The translations under genes were made by a program, and so were the position numbers. A model generated the notes under the pieces. The model worked only from the letters and a program-made list of their open reading frames with translations. It searched no databases and was not told the DNA's origin. A DNA stretch of 64,000 nucleotides from Ruminococcus sp. (GTDB lineage: Bacteria > Bacillota > Clostridia > Oscillospirales > Acutalibacteraceae). This document shows positions 43,784 through 51,915 of this stretch, in pieces (the stretch's first letter is position 1; the number at the start of each line of letters is the position of its first letter). The DNA is taken from the NCBI GenBank assembly GCA_003521625.1, contig DPHV01000024.1:383838-447837 (forward strand), in the 5' to 3' direction.

Positions 43784-43964
43784 AATAATCTTCTCCAAAA
43801 ACAGAATAAACATATTATAATCAATATTAATATGATACAAAGTTTTGGCAAAAAAAGCAAGATAAAAATAGCAACAGTATTGTAATACTCTACGTACATT
43901 TTTGTAAAAAAGTACATTTTTCTTATATCCTGATATGTAAAATCAAAAGTTAAGATTTTAATTG

Positions 43965-43993
43965 TTGTAAACACAGGCGCAATATGGTATAAT
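43965..43993 (+). promoter_or_regulatory. Promoter of the 44021-44884 pair
   Basis: TTGTAA (43965-43970), 17 bases, TATAAT (43988-43993). Confidence 0.65.
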
Positions 43994-44020
43994 TAAAAAA
44001 GAATTTTGTAAGGTGATTTG

Positions 44021-44464
44021 ATGGGATTTTTTGATGTTGTAAATGTTTACGGACTGCTTTTTACAGTTATTCTTGCTGTACCTCACGTTGTTTATGCAAG
44101 AACTCATAATTACGACTTGAGTGCAATTAACAACCGTGCTATGCTCTATATTGAGCGAACAGGTAAATATTGCAGTCTTTTTCTTATGGGAATAAACCTC
44201 GGCATACTTGAAAAAGGCTTTACCGCCCCCATAATGGAAACCTACTGGCTGATTTCAACAGCCGTTCTGACGGTAATATACGTTGTGCTATGGATAGTTT
44301 TCTTAAAAAAGGAAACAAAGGGCTTTGCTTATCTGCTGACAATTACATCCGCATTAATTGTGATTCAGAGCGGTCTTTTGCAGGTTAAAACACTGCTACT
44401 GACGGCAGGAATCGTGTATCTCATCGGTGAGCTATATGTTACCTCACAAGCATTTAAAGATTAA
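44021..44464 (+). CDS. Small polytopic membrane protein, unknown
   Basis: 147 residues with four to five helices (VNVYGLLFTVILAVPHVVYA, YWLISTAVLTVIYVVLWIVF, LLTITSALIVIQSGLLQVKT). Start at the ATG at 44021 behind AAGGTGATTTG. It is 12 bases before the CBS protein gene and shares its promoter, which hints at a regulated transporter or sensor pair. I do not recognise the family. Confidence 0.65.
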   Translation: MGFFDVVNVYGLLFTVILAVPHVVYARTHNYDLSAINNRAMLYIERTGKYCSLFLMGINLGILEKGFTAPIMETYWLISTAVLTVIYVVLWIVFLKKETKGFAYLLTITSALIVIQSGLLQVKTLLLTAGIVYLIGELYVTSQAFKD

Positions 44465-44476
44465 AGGATTGATAAA

Positions 44477-44884
44477 ATGAACGTAATAATGCTTCTTAAA
44501 CCAAAGGACACTGTGAAATATATCTATGAAAGCTACACGTTAAGGCAGGGACTTGAAAAGATGCGTGCCCACGGATACACTGCAATTCCCGTAATAAATA
44601 CTGACGGAGAATATGTGGGAACGGTAAACGAGGGCGACTTTCTTTACAATATTATTGACAAGGGAAATCAGAGAATAAAAGACCTTGAAAAATTTTATGT
44701 GCGTGACATAATACGAAAGGATTTTAACCCTGCCGTTAAAATTAACGTGAGTATGGACGAGCTGCTGCAAAGGGCGATGAAACAGAATTTCATTCCCGTT
44801 ACAGATGCAAGAGGAAGCTTTATCGGTATTGTGACAAGACAGGATATAATTAAGTATTTTACAGAAATGCCGCATTCACAGTGA
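44477..44884 (+). CDS. CBS-domain-pair protein
   Basis: 135 residues forming a single Bateman module: KDTVKYIYESYTLRQGLEKM with YTAIPVINTDGEYVGTVNEG, then the second CBS (VSMDELLQRAMKQNFIPVTD, GSFIGIVTRQDIIKYF). Such modules sense adenine nucleotides. It ends PHSQ, and those last codons are part of the terminator stem that follows. Confidence 0.88.
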   Translation: MNVIMLLKPKDTVKYIYESYTLRQGLEKMRAHGYTAIPVINTDGEYVGTVNEGDFLYNIIDKGNQRIKDLEKFYVRDIIRKDFNPAVKINVSMDELLQRAMKQNFIPVTDARGSFIGIVTRQDIIKYFTEMPHSQ

Positions 44885-44896
44885 ATGCGGCATTGT
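44870..44896 (+). terminator. Hairpin built from the last codons of the CBS gene
   Basis: GCCGCATTCAC-AGT-GTGAATGCGGC spans the final four codons and the stop codon of the CBS gene; an AATTGTTAATTGTTAATT stretch follows. It may also end the purD transcript from the other side. The T-tract is weak. Confidence 0.55.
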
Positions 44897-44913
44897 TAAT
44901 TGTTAATTGTTAA

Positions 44914-46179
44914 TTATTTAGTTTTACCTATATCATGTCTGAAGTGTGCGCCCTCAAACTTGATTTTGTCAACTGCGGAATATGCTTTTTCAAGTGCTTC
45001 GTCAAGAGTTTCTGCCCTTGCTGTTACGCCGAGAACACGTCCGCCGCTTGTGTAGAATTTACCGTTTTCGTACTTTGTTCCTGCGTGGTAAACTGTTGCA
45101 CCCTCAACCTGACCGTTATCGTCAAGACCGAACATCTCTATTCCCTTTTTGTAGGAAACGGGATAGCCGCCACTTGCCATAACTACGCAAGCCGCCGCAC
45201 CGTCATACCACTCAATGTCGATGTCAGCGAGCTTTTCATCAATGACTGCTTCGCAGATGTCAACAAGGTCGGTTTTAAGTCTGGGAAGAACAACCTGTGC
45301 TTCGGGATCGCCGAAACGTGCGTTGTACTCGATAACCTTAGGGCCGTTCGGCGTAATCATCAAGCCGAAGTACAGACAACCCTTGAAAGGTCTGCCCTCT
45401 TTGTTCATTGCTTCAATTGTAGGCTTGAAGATTGTTTCCATACACACGTCGGCAATTTCGTCTGTGTAGTACGGATTAGGGCTGATTGTACCCATTCCGC
45501 CGGTGTTAAGACCTTCGTCGTTGTCGTAGGCACGCTTATGGTCTTTAGAGCTTACCATAGGCTTTACACACTTGCCGTCTGTAAAGGCGAGAACTGAAAC
45601 CTCGGGGCCTGTTAAGAACTCCTCAATAACAATATTGTTGCCCGAGTCGCCGAACTGCCTGTCCTCCATAATCGACTTGATTGCAGAAACAGCCTCGTCA
45701 ATTGTCTGGGCAATAATAACGCCCTTACCGAGTGCAAGACCGTCAGCCTTGACAACTACGGGAGCTGTGTTTTCAGACTTTACATACTCAATAGCCTTAT
45801 CGGCGTTGTCGAAAACCTCGTATTTTGCAGTTGGAATGTTGTATTTTTTCATAAGGTTCTTTGAAAAAACCTTTGATGCCTCAATAATTGCGGCGTTTGC
45901 ATTAGGGCCGAATGCACGGATTCCTGCCTCTTCAAATGCATCAACCATACCTGCGGCAAGCGGATCGTCGGGAGCAACAAATGCAAGGTCGATTGCGTTT
46001 TCCTTTGCAAACTTAACCATTGCTTCCTTATCCATTACGCCGATATTTACGGTTTCGGCATCTCTTGAAATACCGCCGTTGCCGGGTGCGCAGTAAAGCT
46101 TTGTGCATTTCGGACTTTCAAGAAGCTTTCTGATAAGAGCGTGTTCTCTGCCGCCCGAGCCAATCATTAATATATTCAT
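44914..46179 (-). CDS. purD: Phosphoribosylamine-glycine ligase (GAR synthetase)
   Basis: ATP-grasp enzyme of the second purine step. MNILMIGSGGREHALIRKLL at the start, APGNGGISRDAETVNIGV, VVKADGLALGKGVIIAQTID, GPEVSVLAFTDGKCVKPMVS, NTGGMGTISPNPYYTDEI and EYNARFGDPEAQVVLPRLKT are all diagnostic. 421 aa, full length. Last gene of the pur operon. Confidence 0.97.
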   Translation of the reverse strand: MNILMIGSGGREHALIRKLLESPKCTKLYCAPGNGGISRDAETVNIGVMDKEAMVKFAKENAIDLAFVAPDDPLAAGMVDAFEEAGIRAFGPNANAAIIEASKVFSKNLMKKYNIPTAKYEVFDNADKAIEYVKSENTAPVVVKADGLALGKGVIIAQTIDEAVSAIKSIMEDRQFGDSGNNIVIEEFLTGPEVSVLAFTDGKCVKPMVSSKDHKRAYDNDEGLNTGGMGTISPNPYYTDEIADVCMETIFKPTIEAMNKEGRPFKGCLYFGLMITPNGPKVIEYNARFGDPEAQVVLPRLKTDLVDICEAVIDEKLADIDIEWYDGAAACVVMASGGYPVSYKKGIEMFGLDDNGQVEGATVYHAGTKYENGKFYTSGGRVLGVTARAETLDEALEKAYSAVDKIKFEGAHFRHDIGKTK

Positions 46180-46193
46180 AGTAGCACCCCGTA

Positions 46194-47372
46194 TCAGTGA
46201 TGGAAAAGTCTGATTCCTGTAAAGGACATTGTCATATTGTACTTATTGCAGGTTTCAATTACGTTGTCGTCACGAATTGAGCCGCCCGGCTGTGCAACGT
46301 ACTGAACGCCTGAACGCTTTGCTCTTTCGATATTGTCGCCGAACGGGAAGAAAGCGTCTGAGCCGAGTGAAACACCGCTGAAATTAGCAAGCCACTCCTT
46401 CTTTTCCTCTTTTGTAAGAGGTTCGGGCTTTGTTGTGAAGAACTGCTGCCATACGCCGTCAGCGAGAACGTCCTCGTAATCGTCCGAAATGTAAACATCG
46501 ATTGTGTTATCTCTGTCGGGACGTCTGATATTTTCAACAAAAGGAAGGTTCATTACCTTCGGATGCTGTCTTAAGAACCAGATGTCAGCCTTGTTGCCTG
46601 CAAGGCGTGTGCAGTGAATTCTTGACTGCTGACCTGCGCCAACGCCGATAGCCTGACCGCCCTTTGCGTAGCAAACGGAGTTTGACTGTGTGTATTTGAG
46701 TGTGATAAGGGCGATAAGAAGGTCACGCTTTGCCTCCTCGGGAAGCTCCTTGTTATCGGTTACGATGTTCTGCATAAGCATTGCTTCGTCAATTTTCAGC
46801 TCATTTCTGCCCTGCTCGAATGTAATGCCGAAAACGTCCTTATGTTCAATCGGAGCCGGAACGTAATTCGGGTCGATTTTTACAACGTTGTATGTTCCCT
46901 TTCTCTTTGTTTTTAGAACTTCAAGAGCCTCGGGAGTGTAGTCGGGAGCGATGATTCCGTCGGAAACCTCTCTCTGTAAAAGGCGAGCTGTCTGAACATC
47001 GCAGGTATCGGAAAGAGCTACCCAGTCGCCATAGGAGGACATTCTGTCTGCACCTCTTGCCATTGCGTAAGCAGATGCAATCGGAGAAAGCTCCAAATCA
47101 TCTACAAAATAAATTTTCTTCAAGGTATCGGAAAGCTCTGTAGCAACTGCGGCACCTGCAGGGCTTACGTGCTTGAAAGAAGCAGCGGCAGGAAGTCCTG
47201 TTGCAGCCTTAAGCTCTCTTACAAGCTGCCATGAATTGAATGCGTCAAGAAAGTTAATGTAGCCCGGCTTACCGTTTAAAACCTCAACGGGTAAGTCCTT
47301 ACCGTCCTGCATAAAAATTCTTGACGGCTTCTGATTGGGATTACAGCCGTATTTTAAGGCGAGTTCGTTCAT
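46194..47372 (-). CDS. purH: Stand-alone AICAR transformylase (PurH C-terminal domain type)
   Basis: 392 residues beginning ELALKYGCNPNQKPSRIFMQ, with GKPGYINFLDAFNSWQLVRE, AASFKHVSPAGAAVATELSD (the catalytic K-H motif), YAKGGQAIGVGAGQQSRIHC and DAFFPFGDNIERAKRSGVQY. These belong to the transformylase part of bifunctional PurH; the N-terminal IMP-cyclohydrolase (MGS-like) domain is absent. The cyclohydrolase is supplied by the separate PurO-type gene just upstream. Confidence 0.92.
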   Translation of the reverse strand: MNELALKYGCNPNQKPSRIFMQDGKDLPVEVLNGKPGYINFLDAFNSWQLVRELKAATGLPAAASFKHVSPAGAAVATELSDTLKKIYFVDDLELSPIASAYAMARGADRMSSYGDWVALSDTCDVQTARLLQREVSDGIIAPDYTPEALEVLKTKRKGTYNVVKIDPNYVPAPIEHKDVFGITFEQGRNELKIDEAMLMQNIVTDNKELPEEAKRDLLIALITLKYTQSNSVCYAKGGQAIGVGAGQQSRIHCTRLAGNKADIWFLRQHPKVMNLPFVENIRRPDRDNTIDVYISDDYEDVLADGVWQQFFTTKPEPLTKEEKKEWLANFSGVSLGSDAFFPFGDNIERAKRSGVQYVAQPGGSIRDDNVIETCNKYNMTMSFTGIRLFHH

Positions 47373-47398
47373 TTTTATCGTCCTTTCTGATTACAGAA

Positions 47399-48115
47399 TT
47401 ATTTATTCTTATTGATTATTCTTGACTCGGAAGTATTTGTTGCTATGTCAATGTAGCGCACAAATAGAGAAACCTTGTTGTCCTCGTTAAGTGCGTTCCA
47501 GATTTTCTCTGCAAATGTGTCGATATCGTCATTGCCGATTTCAACCAAAGTAGGCTCGCCCTCAAAGCTCGGGAGCGGATTGCCGTCGCTCATATAGGTG
47601 TGGATAAATCTGCCCAGTCCTGCAATTGGTGAATCGTAGGTAAAGGTATATCTTTCGCAACAGTCGGGATTGCCGTCTGCACTCTTGAGGATTGACATTG
47701 CGTAGTTCATCTTGCCGTCAGTGCACTTTACGATACCCGAAATTCGGGGTGTGTAGTTCGGGCCGTCAGGCTCAAACTCACGTGTGCGCAGTGACTGCTC
47801 AAAAGTCATCTGCTGATTCATAAGGTCATAGATTGTGTCGGTCTGGTCACCGTTTGTAACGATTGTCTTGTTTCCGAGCACTCTTACGGGTGAATAGATG
47901 ATAAGCGAGGGGTCAACAAGCTTTGACGGGTCAAAAGCCTGCGTTTTAATTCCGTCCTCGGTTTCAACAAAAACTCTGTTTCTGCTGTTTTCACTTCTGC
48001 CCATAATAAAGTATGCAATTACAGCCTTTGTGCCGTCTGCACTTCTGCCGATTACGATACCTCTGCCGGGGTATGTAGTTGATGAAATGTCATTAAAAAG
48101 AGATACGGGTTTCAT
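47399..48115 (-). CDS. purO: IMP cyclohydrolase, archaeal PurO type
   Basis: 238 residues: YPGRGIVIGRSADGTKAVIA, YFIMGRSENSRNRVFVET, IIYSPVRVLGNKTIVTNGDQ and EPDGPNYTPRISGIVKC are characteristic of PurO, which closes FAICAR to IMP. It is unrelated to the MGS-like domain of ordinary PurH. Lying between purN and the truncated-type purH, it completes the final two steps. Known in archaea and in many anaerobic Firmicutes as an alternative arrangement. Confidence 0.88.
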   Translation of the reverse strand: MKPVSLFNDISSTTYPGRGIVIGRSADGTKAVIAYFIMGRSENSRNRVFVETEDGIKTQAFDPSKLVDPSLIIYSPVRVLGNKTIVTNGDQTDTIYDLMNQQMTFEQSLRTREFEPDGPNYTPRISGIVKCTDGKMNYAMSILKSADGNPDCCERYTFTYDSPIAGLGRFIHTYMSDGNPLPSFEGEPTLVEIGNDDIDTFAEKIWNALNEDNKVSLFVRYIDIATNTSESRIINKNK

Positions 48116-48128
48116 AATTTACCTCCGA

Positions 48129-48755
48129 TTAGTCAAGAATTTCGGTTTTGTTGTCTTTTACGATAATTTTATCTTCACAGAAAAGCGAAACAGCCTTGGG
48201 AAGAATTTTCCATTCAGCCTGTTCCATAACTCTTTTCTGTAAAATTTCGGGAGTGTCGCCGTTCTGAATTTCAACAGCCTTCTGAATGATGATAGGACCG
48301 CCGTCGCAGACCTCGTTCACAAAATGAGCCGTTGCGCCTGTTACCTTAACGCCTTTTTTGAGTGCCGCCTCGTGAACGTGAAGTCCGTAATAACCCTCTC
48401 CGCAGAAGGAAGGGATAAGCGAGGGGTGAATATTGATAATCTTGTTTTCAAACGCTGAAATAACCTTACTGCCGAGAATTGTCATAAAGCCTGCAAGCAC
48501 GACTACATCGGCATTTTTGCTCTTTAAAAGCTCGGTTAATGCATTGTCGTATTCGTCAAATTCTGCAAAATCCTTACGTCTTATGACTTCTGTAGAAATT
48601 TTATTATTCTGCGCACGTGTGAGGGCATAAGCGTTGGGGTTTGAGGAGATTACACAGGAAATTTTTCCGTTTTTAATCTCTCCTCTGTTTTGTGCGTCAA
48701 TGAGCGCCTGCAAATTTGTGCCGCCGCCCGAGACTAAAACTACAATATTTTTCAT
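48129..48755 (-). CDS. purN: Phosphoribosylglycinamide formyltransferase
   Basis: KNIVVLVSGGGTNLQALIDA at the N-terminus and IINIHPSLIPSFCGEGYYGL with VTGATAHFVNEVCDGGPIII carry the catalytic Asn/His/Asp set of PurN. 208 aa. Its start codon overlaps the purM stop by one base (TAATG). Confidence 0.96.
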   Translation of the reverse strand: MKNIVVLVSGGGTNLQALIDAQNRGEIKNGKISCVISSNPNAYALTRAQNNKISTEVIRRKDFAEFDEYDNALTELLKSKNADVVVLAGFMTILGSKVISAFENKIINIHPSLIPSFCGEGYYGLHVHEAALKKGVKVTGATAHFVNEVCDGGPIIIQKAVEIQNGDTPEILQKRVMEQAEWKILPKAVSLFCEDKIIVKDNKTEILD

Positions 48756-49789
48756 TATTCAAACACAACTCCGTCATTGCCCTCAACAACTTCGCCGAGG
48801 ATTACTGCGTCTTCGCCGTTTGCCTTTAAAACTTCAAGTGCCTTGTCAGCGTCTTCCTTTGCAACGGCTGTAATCATTCCGACACCCATATTGAATGTAT
48901 TGAACATATCGTGCTCGGAAATGTTGCCTACCCTCTGCATAAGCTTGAAGATAGGAAGTACGGGAATGCTGTCCTTTTTGATTTTTGCAGTGAGTCCGTT
49001 TGTAAGCATTCTGGGAATGTTCTCGTAGAAGCCGCCGCCTGTGATATGAGAAATTGCCTTTACCTTGACTTCATTTATGAGTGCAAGGATAGGCTTAACA
49101 TAGATTTTTGTGGGAGTAAGCAGAGTTTCGCCGAGCGGTTTGTCAAGCTCCGGGTACTCTGCGTTGATTGTTGTTTCGTCAATACCGAAGATTTTTCTTA
49201 CAAGAGAAAAACCGTTTGAGTGAACACCGGAGGAACGAAGTCCGATAAGCACGTCGCCCGGTTTGAGGTCTGAACCATCAATAAGCTTTGGCTTGTCGGC
49301 AATACCTACGCTGAAGCCTGCAACGTCGTACTCGTCAAGCGGCATAAGTCCGGGATGCTCGGCTGTTTCACCGCCGATAAGGGCACAGCCTGACTGAACA
49401 CAGCCTTCTGCAATACCCGATACGATTTCTGCAACCTTTTCGGGGATATTCTTTCCGATTGCAATGTAGTCAAGGAAAAACAAGGGCTGTGCACCGCAAC
49501 AGATAATATCGTTTACACACATTGCAACGGCGTCAATTCCGATTGTGTCGTGCTTGTCAAGCAAGAAAGCAAGCTTTATTTTTGTGCCGACACCGTCTGT
49601 ACCGCTTACTAAAACAGGCTCCTCCATTCCCTTGAAATTAGGAGCAAACAGTCCGCCGAAGCCGCCGATACCCGAAACAACACCGTCAATTTTGGTGCGG
49701 GCAACGTGTTTTTTCATAAGCTCGACTGATTTGTAACCTGCGGTTACGTCAACGCCTGCTGCCTTGTAACTTTCTGAAAAGCTGTTCAT
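48755..49789 (-). CDS. purM: AIR synthetase (phosphoribosylformylglycinamidine cyclo-ligase)
   Basis: SYKAAGVDVTAGYKSVELMK, GFGGLFAPNFKGMEEPVLVS, GTDGVGTKIKLAFLLDKHDT and GIDAVAMCVNDIICCGAQPL are PurM signatures; LIGGETAEHPGLMPLDEYDV and HITGGGFYENIPRML follow. 344 aa, full length. Confidence 0.97.
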   Translation of the reverse strand: MNSFSESYKAAGVDVTAGYKSVELMKKHVARTKIDGVVSGIGGFGGLFAPNFKGMEEPVLVSGTDGVGTKIKLAFLLDKHDTIGIDAVAMCVNDIICCGAQPLFFLDYIAIGKNIPEKVAEIVSGIAEGCVQSGCALIGGETAEHPGLMPLDEYDVAGFSVGIADKPKLIDGSDLKPGDVLIGLRSSGVHSNGFSLVRKIFGIDETTINAEYPELDKPLGETLLTPTKIYVKPILALINEVKVKAISHITGGGFYENIPRMLTNGLTAKIKKDSIPVLPIFKLMQRVGNISEHDMFNTFNMGVGMITAVAKEDADKALEVLKANGEDAVILGEVVEGNDGVVFE

Positions 49790-49801
49790 TGTAATCCTCC
49801 G

Positions 49802-51256
49802 TTATTTTTTATTTATTTTTTTAGCATATTTATCAACAAAAATTGTTCTCGGAATTTCAGCATTGTAGCTGCCGCTGAAACAGCCGTCGCAAAGGTCAAT
49901 GTTTGCATTCTCTGCTATTTTCCTTAGGCTGTCAAGGCTTAAATATCCAAGTGAATCAGCACCAATTTGTTCTCTGATTTCTTCAATTGACAGTTTATTT
50001 GCAATCAGGCTGTCTTTATCACGAATATCAATTCCGAAGTAGCAGGGGCAGATGAAAGGCGGTGAGCTGATAAGCATATGAACCTCTTTTGCTCCTGCGT
50101 CACGCATAAGCTTTACAATATGCTTTGACGTTTCTCCTCTGACAATTGAGTCGTCTATTATAACAACGCTCTTGCCCTCTACATTTGCTTTGAGAGCAGT
50201 AAGACGAGTCTGCAAGAGCCGCTTTTTCTTGTCCTTGCCTGTTCCTACCGTTCTGCCTATGTATTTATTCTTTACAAATCCCATTCCGAACGGGATTCCC
50301 GAAGCTTTTGCATAACCCTCGGCGGCAACAATTCCCGAATCGGGAACACCGCATACCATATCGGCTTTAATAGGACACTCCTTGTAAAGGAACTCGCCAG
50401 CCTTAAAACGTGCATTGTGAACGCTTACGCCGTCAATCACGCTGTCGGGACGGGCAACGTAAACGTATTCAAAAAGACAAAGCGAAGTCTTTTCGGCAGT
50501 CATTCTTGCTTTGTAGCTGTGGAATCCTTCTTCGTCAATTACAATCATTTCGCCCGGCTCAATGTCACGGATAAACTCTGCGCCAATACTGTCAAACACA
50601 CAGCTTTCTGATGCAATAACGTAGCTGTTCTTAAGCTTTCCCACGCAAAGCGGACGGAAACCGTACATATCACGGAAACCGATAAGACGGGTTGGTGCGC
50701 AGATTACGGTTGAATATGCGCCCTTGAGTCTGTCCATTGAGCGAAGTACGGCATCCTCAAGATTATCGGTGTAGCACCTTTCGGAAGCGATTACGTAGCC
50801 CATAAGTTCAGCATTTGAATTAGACTGGAATATCGCTCCCCCACGTTCAAGCTCTATTCGGATTTCGGGGAAATTTGTGATTGAGCCGTTGCTTGCAATT
50901 CCGATTGAGCCTTCTTTATACCTTAAAACAAGAGGCTGGTTTGAAGCACGGTCAAGACTTTCGTTTGATGTGTAGCGAACGTGACCTATAGCTATCTTGC
51001 CGTTTTTGAGTTTGGAAAGCGCTTTTTCGGTAAACACCTCGGAAACCATACCGAGCTCCTTTACGGTTGAAAACTCGCCCTCAAAATTCACGGTAATTCC
51101 TGCGCTCTCCTGTCCCCTGTGCTGGAGACCGAAAAGAGCGTCGTGAGTGATTGCAACGCTGTCGAGGTCGTCGTCATTTCTGTAGATTCCGAAAACGCCG
51201 CATTCATCGTTAAATTTATCAAGTTTTGTATCTATGTCAACAAAATTCTTAATCAA
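49802..51256 (-). CDS. purF: Amidophosphoribosyltransferase
   Basis: First committed step of purine synthesis. An 18-residue propeptide precedes the catalytic Cys (DECGVFGIYRN), as in the B. subtilis type; HRGQESAGITVNFEG, YATSN-type loops (VRYTSNESLD), the PRPP loop VVIIDDSIVRGETSKHIVKL and Cys residues (FICPCYFGID, LCDGCFSGSYN) that would bind the 4Fe-4S cluster are present. The start overlaps purE by 4 bases. Confidence 0.97.
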   Translation of the reverse strand: MIKNFVDIDTKLDKFNDECGVFGIYRNDDDLDSVAITHDALFGLQHRGQESAGITVNFEGEFSTVKELGMVSEVFTEKALSKLKNGKIAIGHVRYTSNESLDRASNQPLVLRYKEGSIGIASNGSITNFPEIRIELERGGAIFQSNSNAELMGYVIASERCYTDNLEDAVLRSMDRLKGAYSTVICAPTRLIGFRDMYGFRPLCVGKLKNSYVIASESCVFDSIGAEFIRDIEPGEMIVIDEEGFHSYKARMTAEKTSLCLFEYVYVARPDSVIDGVSVHNARFKAGEFLYKECPIKADMVCGVPDSGIVAAEGYAKASGIPFGMGFVKNKYIGRTVGTGKDKKKRLLQTRLTALKANVEGKSVVIIDDSIVRGETSKHIVKLMRDAGAKEVHMLISSPPFICPCYFGIDIRDKDSLIANKLSIEEIREQIGADSLGYLSLDSLRKIAENANIDLCDGCFSGSYNAEIPRTIFVDKYAKKINKK

Positions 51257-51750
51257 AGCTCTGCCACCTTAAGCTGCATTGCCTTGTCCTTTTCGGCAAC
51301 GCCGTCTTCCATTTCTTTTTTCATATTTTCAAGCTTTTCTGCAAGCGTATCATCAGAAAGCGCAAGCATTTCTACAGCAAGAATTGCCGCATTAGCCGCA
51401 CCGTCAACAGCAACGGTTGCTACGGGGATTCCTGTGGGCATCATAACTGTTGCAAGAAGTGCATCCATACCGTCAAGCTGTGCGGATTTGCAGGGGATTC
51501 CGATTACGGGAAGAGTTGTTTTTGCGGCAAGCACGCCTGCAAGATGAGCAGCCATTCCTGCGGCTGCAATAATTACACCAAAGCCGTTTTTCTTTGCGTT
51601 AGCTGAAAACTCAATTGCCGCATCAGGCGTTCTGTGGGCGCTCATAACGTGCACCTCGTACTCAACGCCGAATTCCTTTAACTTTTTGACAGCCTTTGAT
51701 ACTACGGGAAAATCACTGTCTGAACCCATTATGATTGCAACTTTCTTCAT
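51253..51750 (-). CDS. purE: N5-CAIR mutase
   Basis: KKVAIIMGSDSDFPVVSKAV and VHVMSAHRTPDAAIEFSANA followed by AAGMAAHLAGVLAAKTTLPV define class I PurE. I start at the ATG at 51750 after AAGGAGC; a longer frame to 51798 adds no family sequence. First gene of the operon here. purC, purL, purB and purK are not in the window. Confidence 0.96.
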   Translation of the reverse strand: MKKVAIIMGSDSDFPVVSKAVKKLKEFGVEYEVHVMSAHRTPDAAIEFSANAKKNGFGVIIAAAGMAAHLAGVLAAKTTLPVIGIPCKSAQLDGMDALLATVMMPTGIPVATVAVDGAANAAILAVEMLALSDDTLAEKLENMKKEMEDGVAEKDKAMQLKVAEL

Positions 51751-51820
51751 AATATGCTCCTTAGTCGTGTATTTTATAGCCTGACAAGAATTAATCATAC
51801 TTGCCGATTATAACTATTAT

Positions 51821-51849
51821 ATTATATTAAAAAAACGTCGAGATTTCAA
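51821..51849 (-). promoter_or_regulatory. Promoter of the purE operon
   Basis: Minus-strand TTGAAA (51849-51844), 17 bases, TATAAT (51826-51821); leader of about 64 bases. I see no clear purine riboswitch in it. Confidence 0.78.
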
Positions 51850-51915
51850 TAGAATATGCCAATTATTTTCTTAAACAGCTACAAATCGGGAAATATTTCC
51901 GAAATCACTAATATT

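Noticed and set aside
51751..51826. Purine riboswitch before purE
   Set aside because: The leader is only about 64 bases and shows none of the paired loops of the guanine/adenine aptamer.
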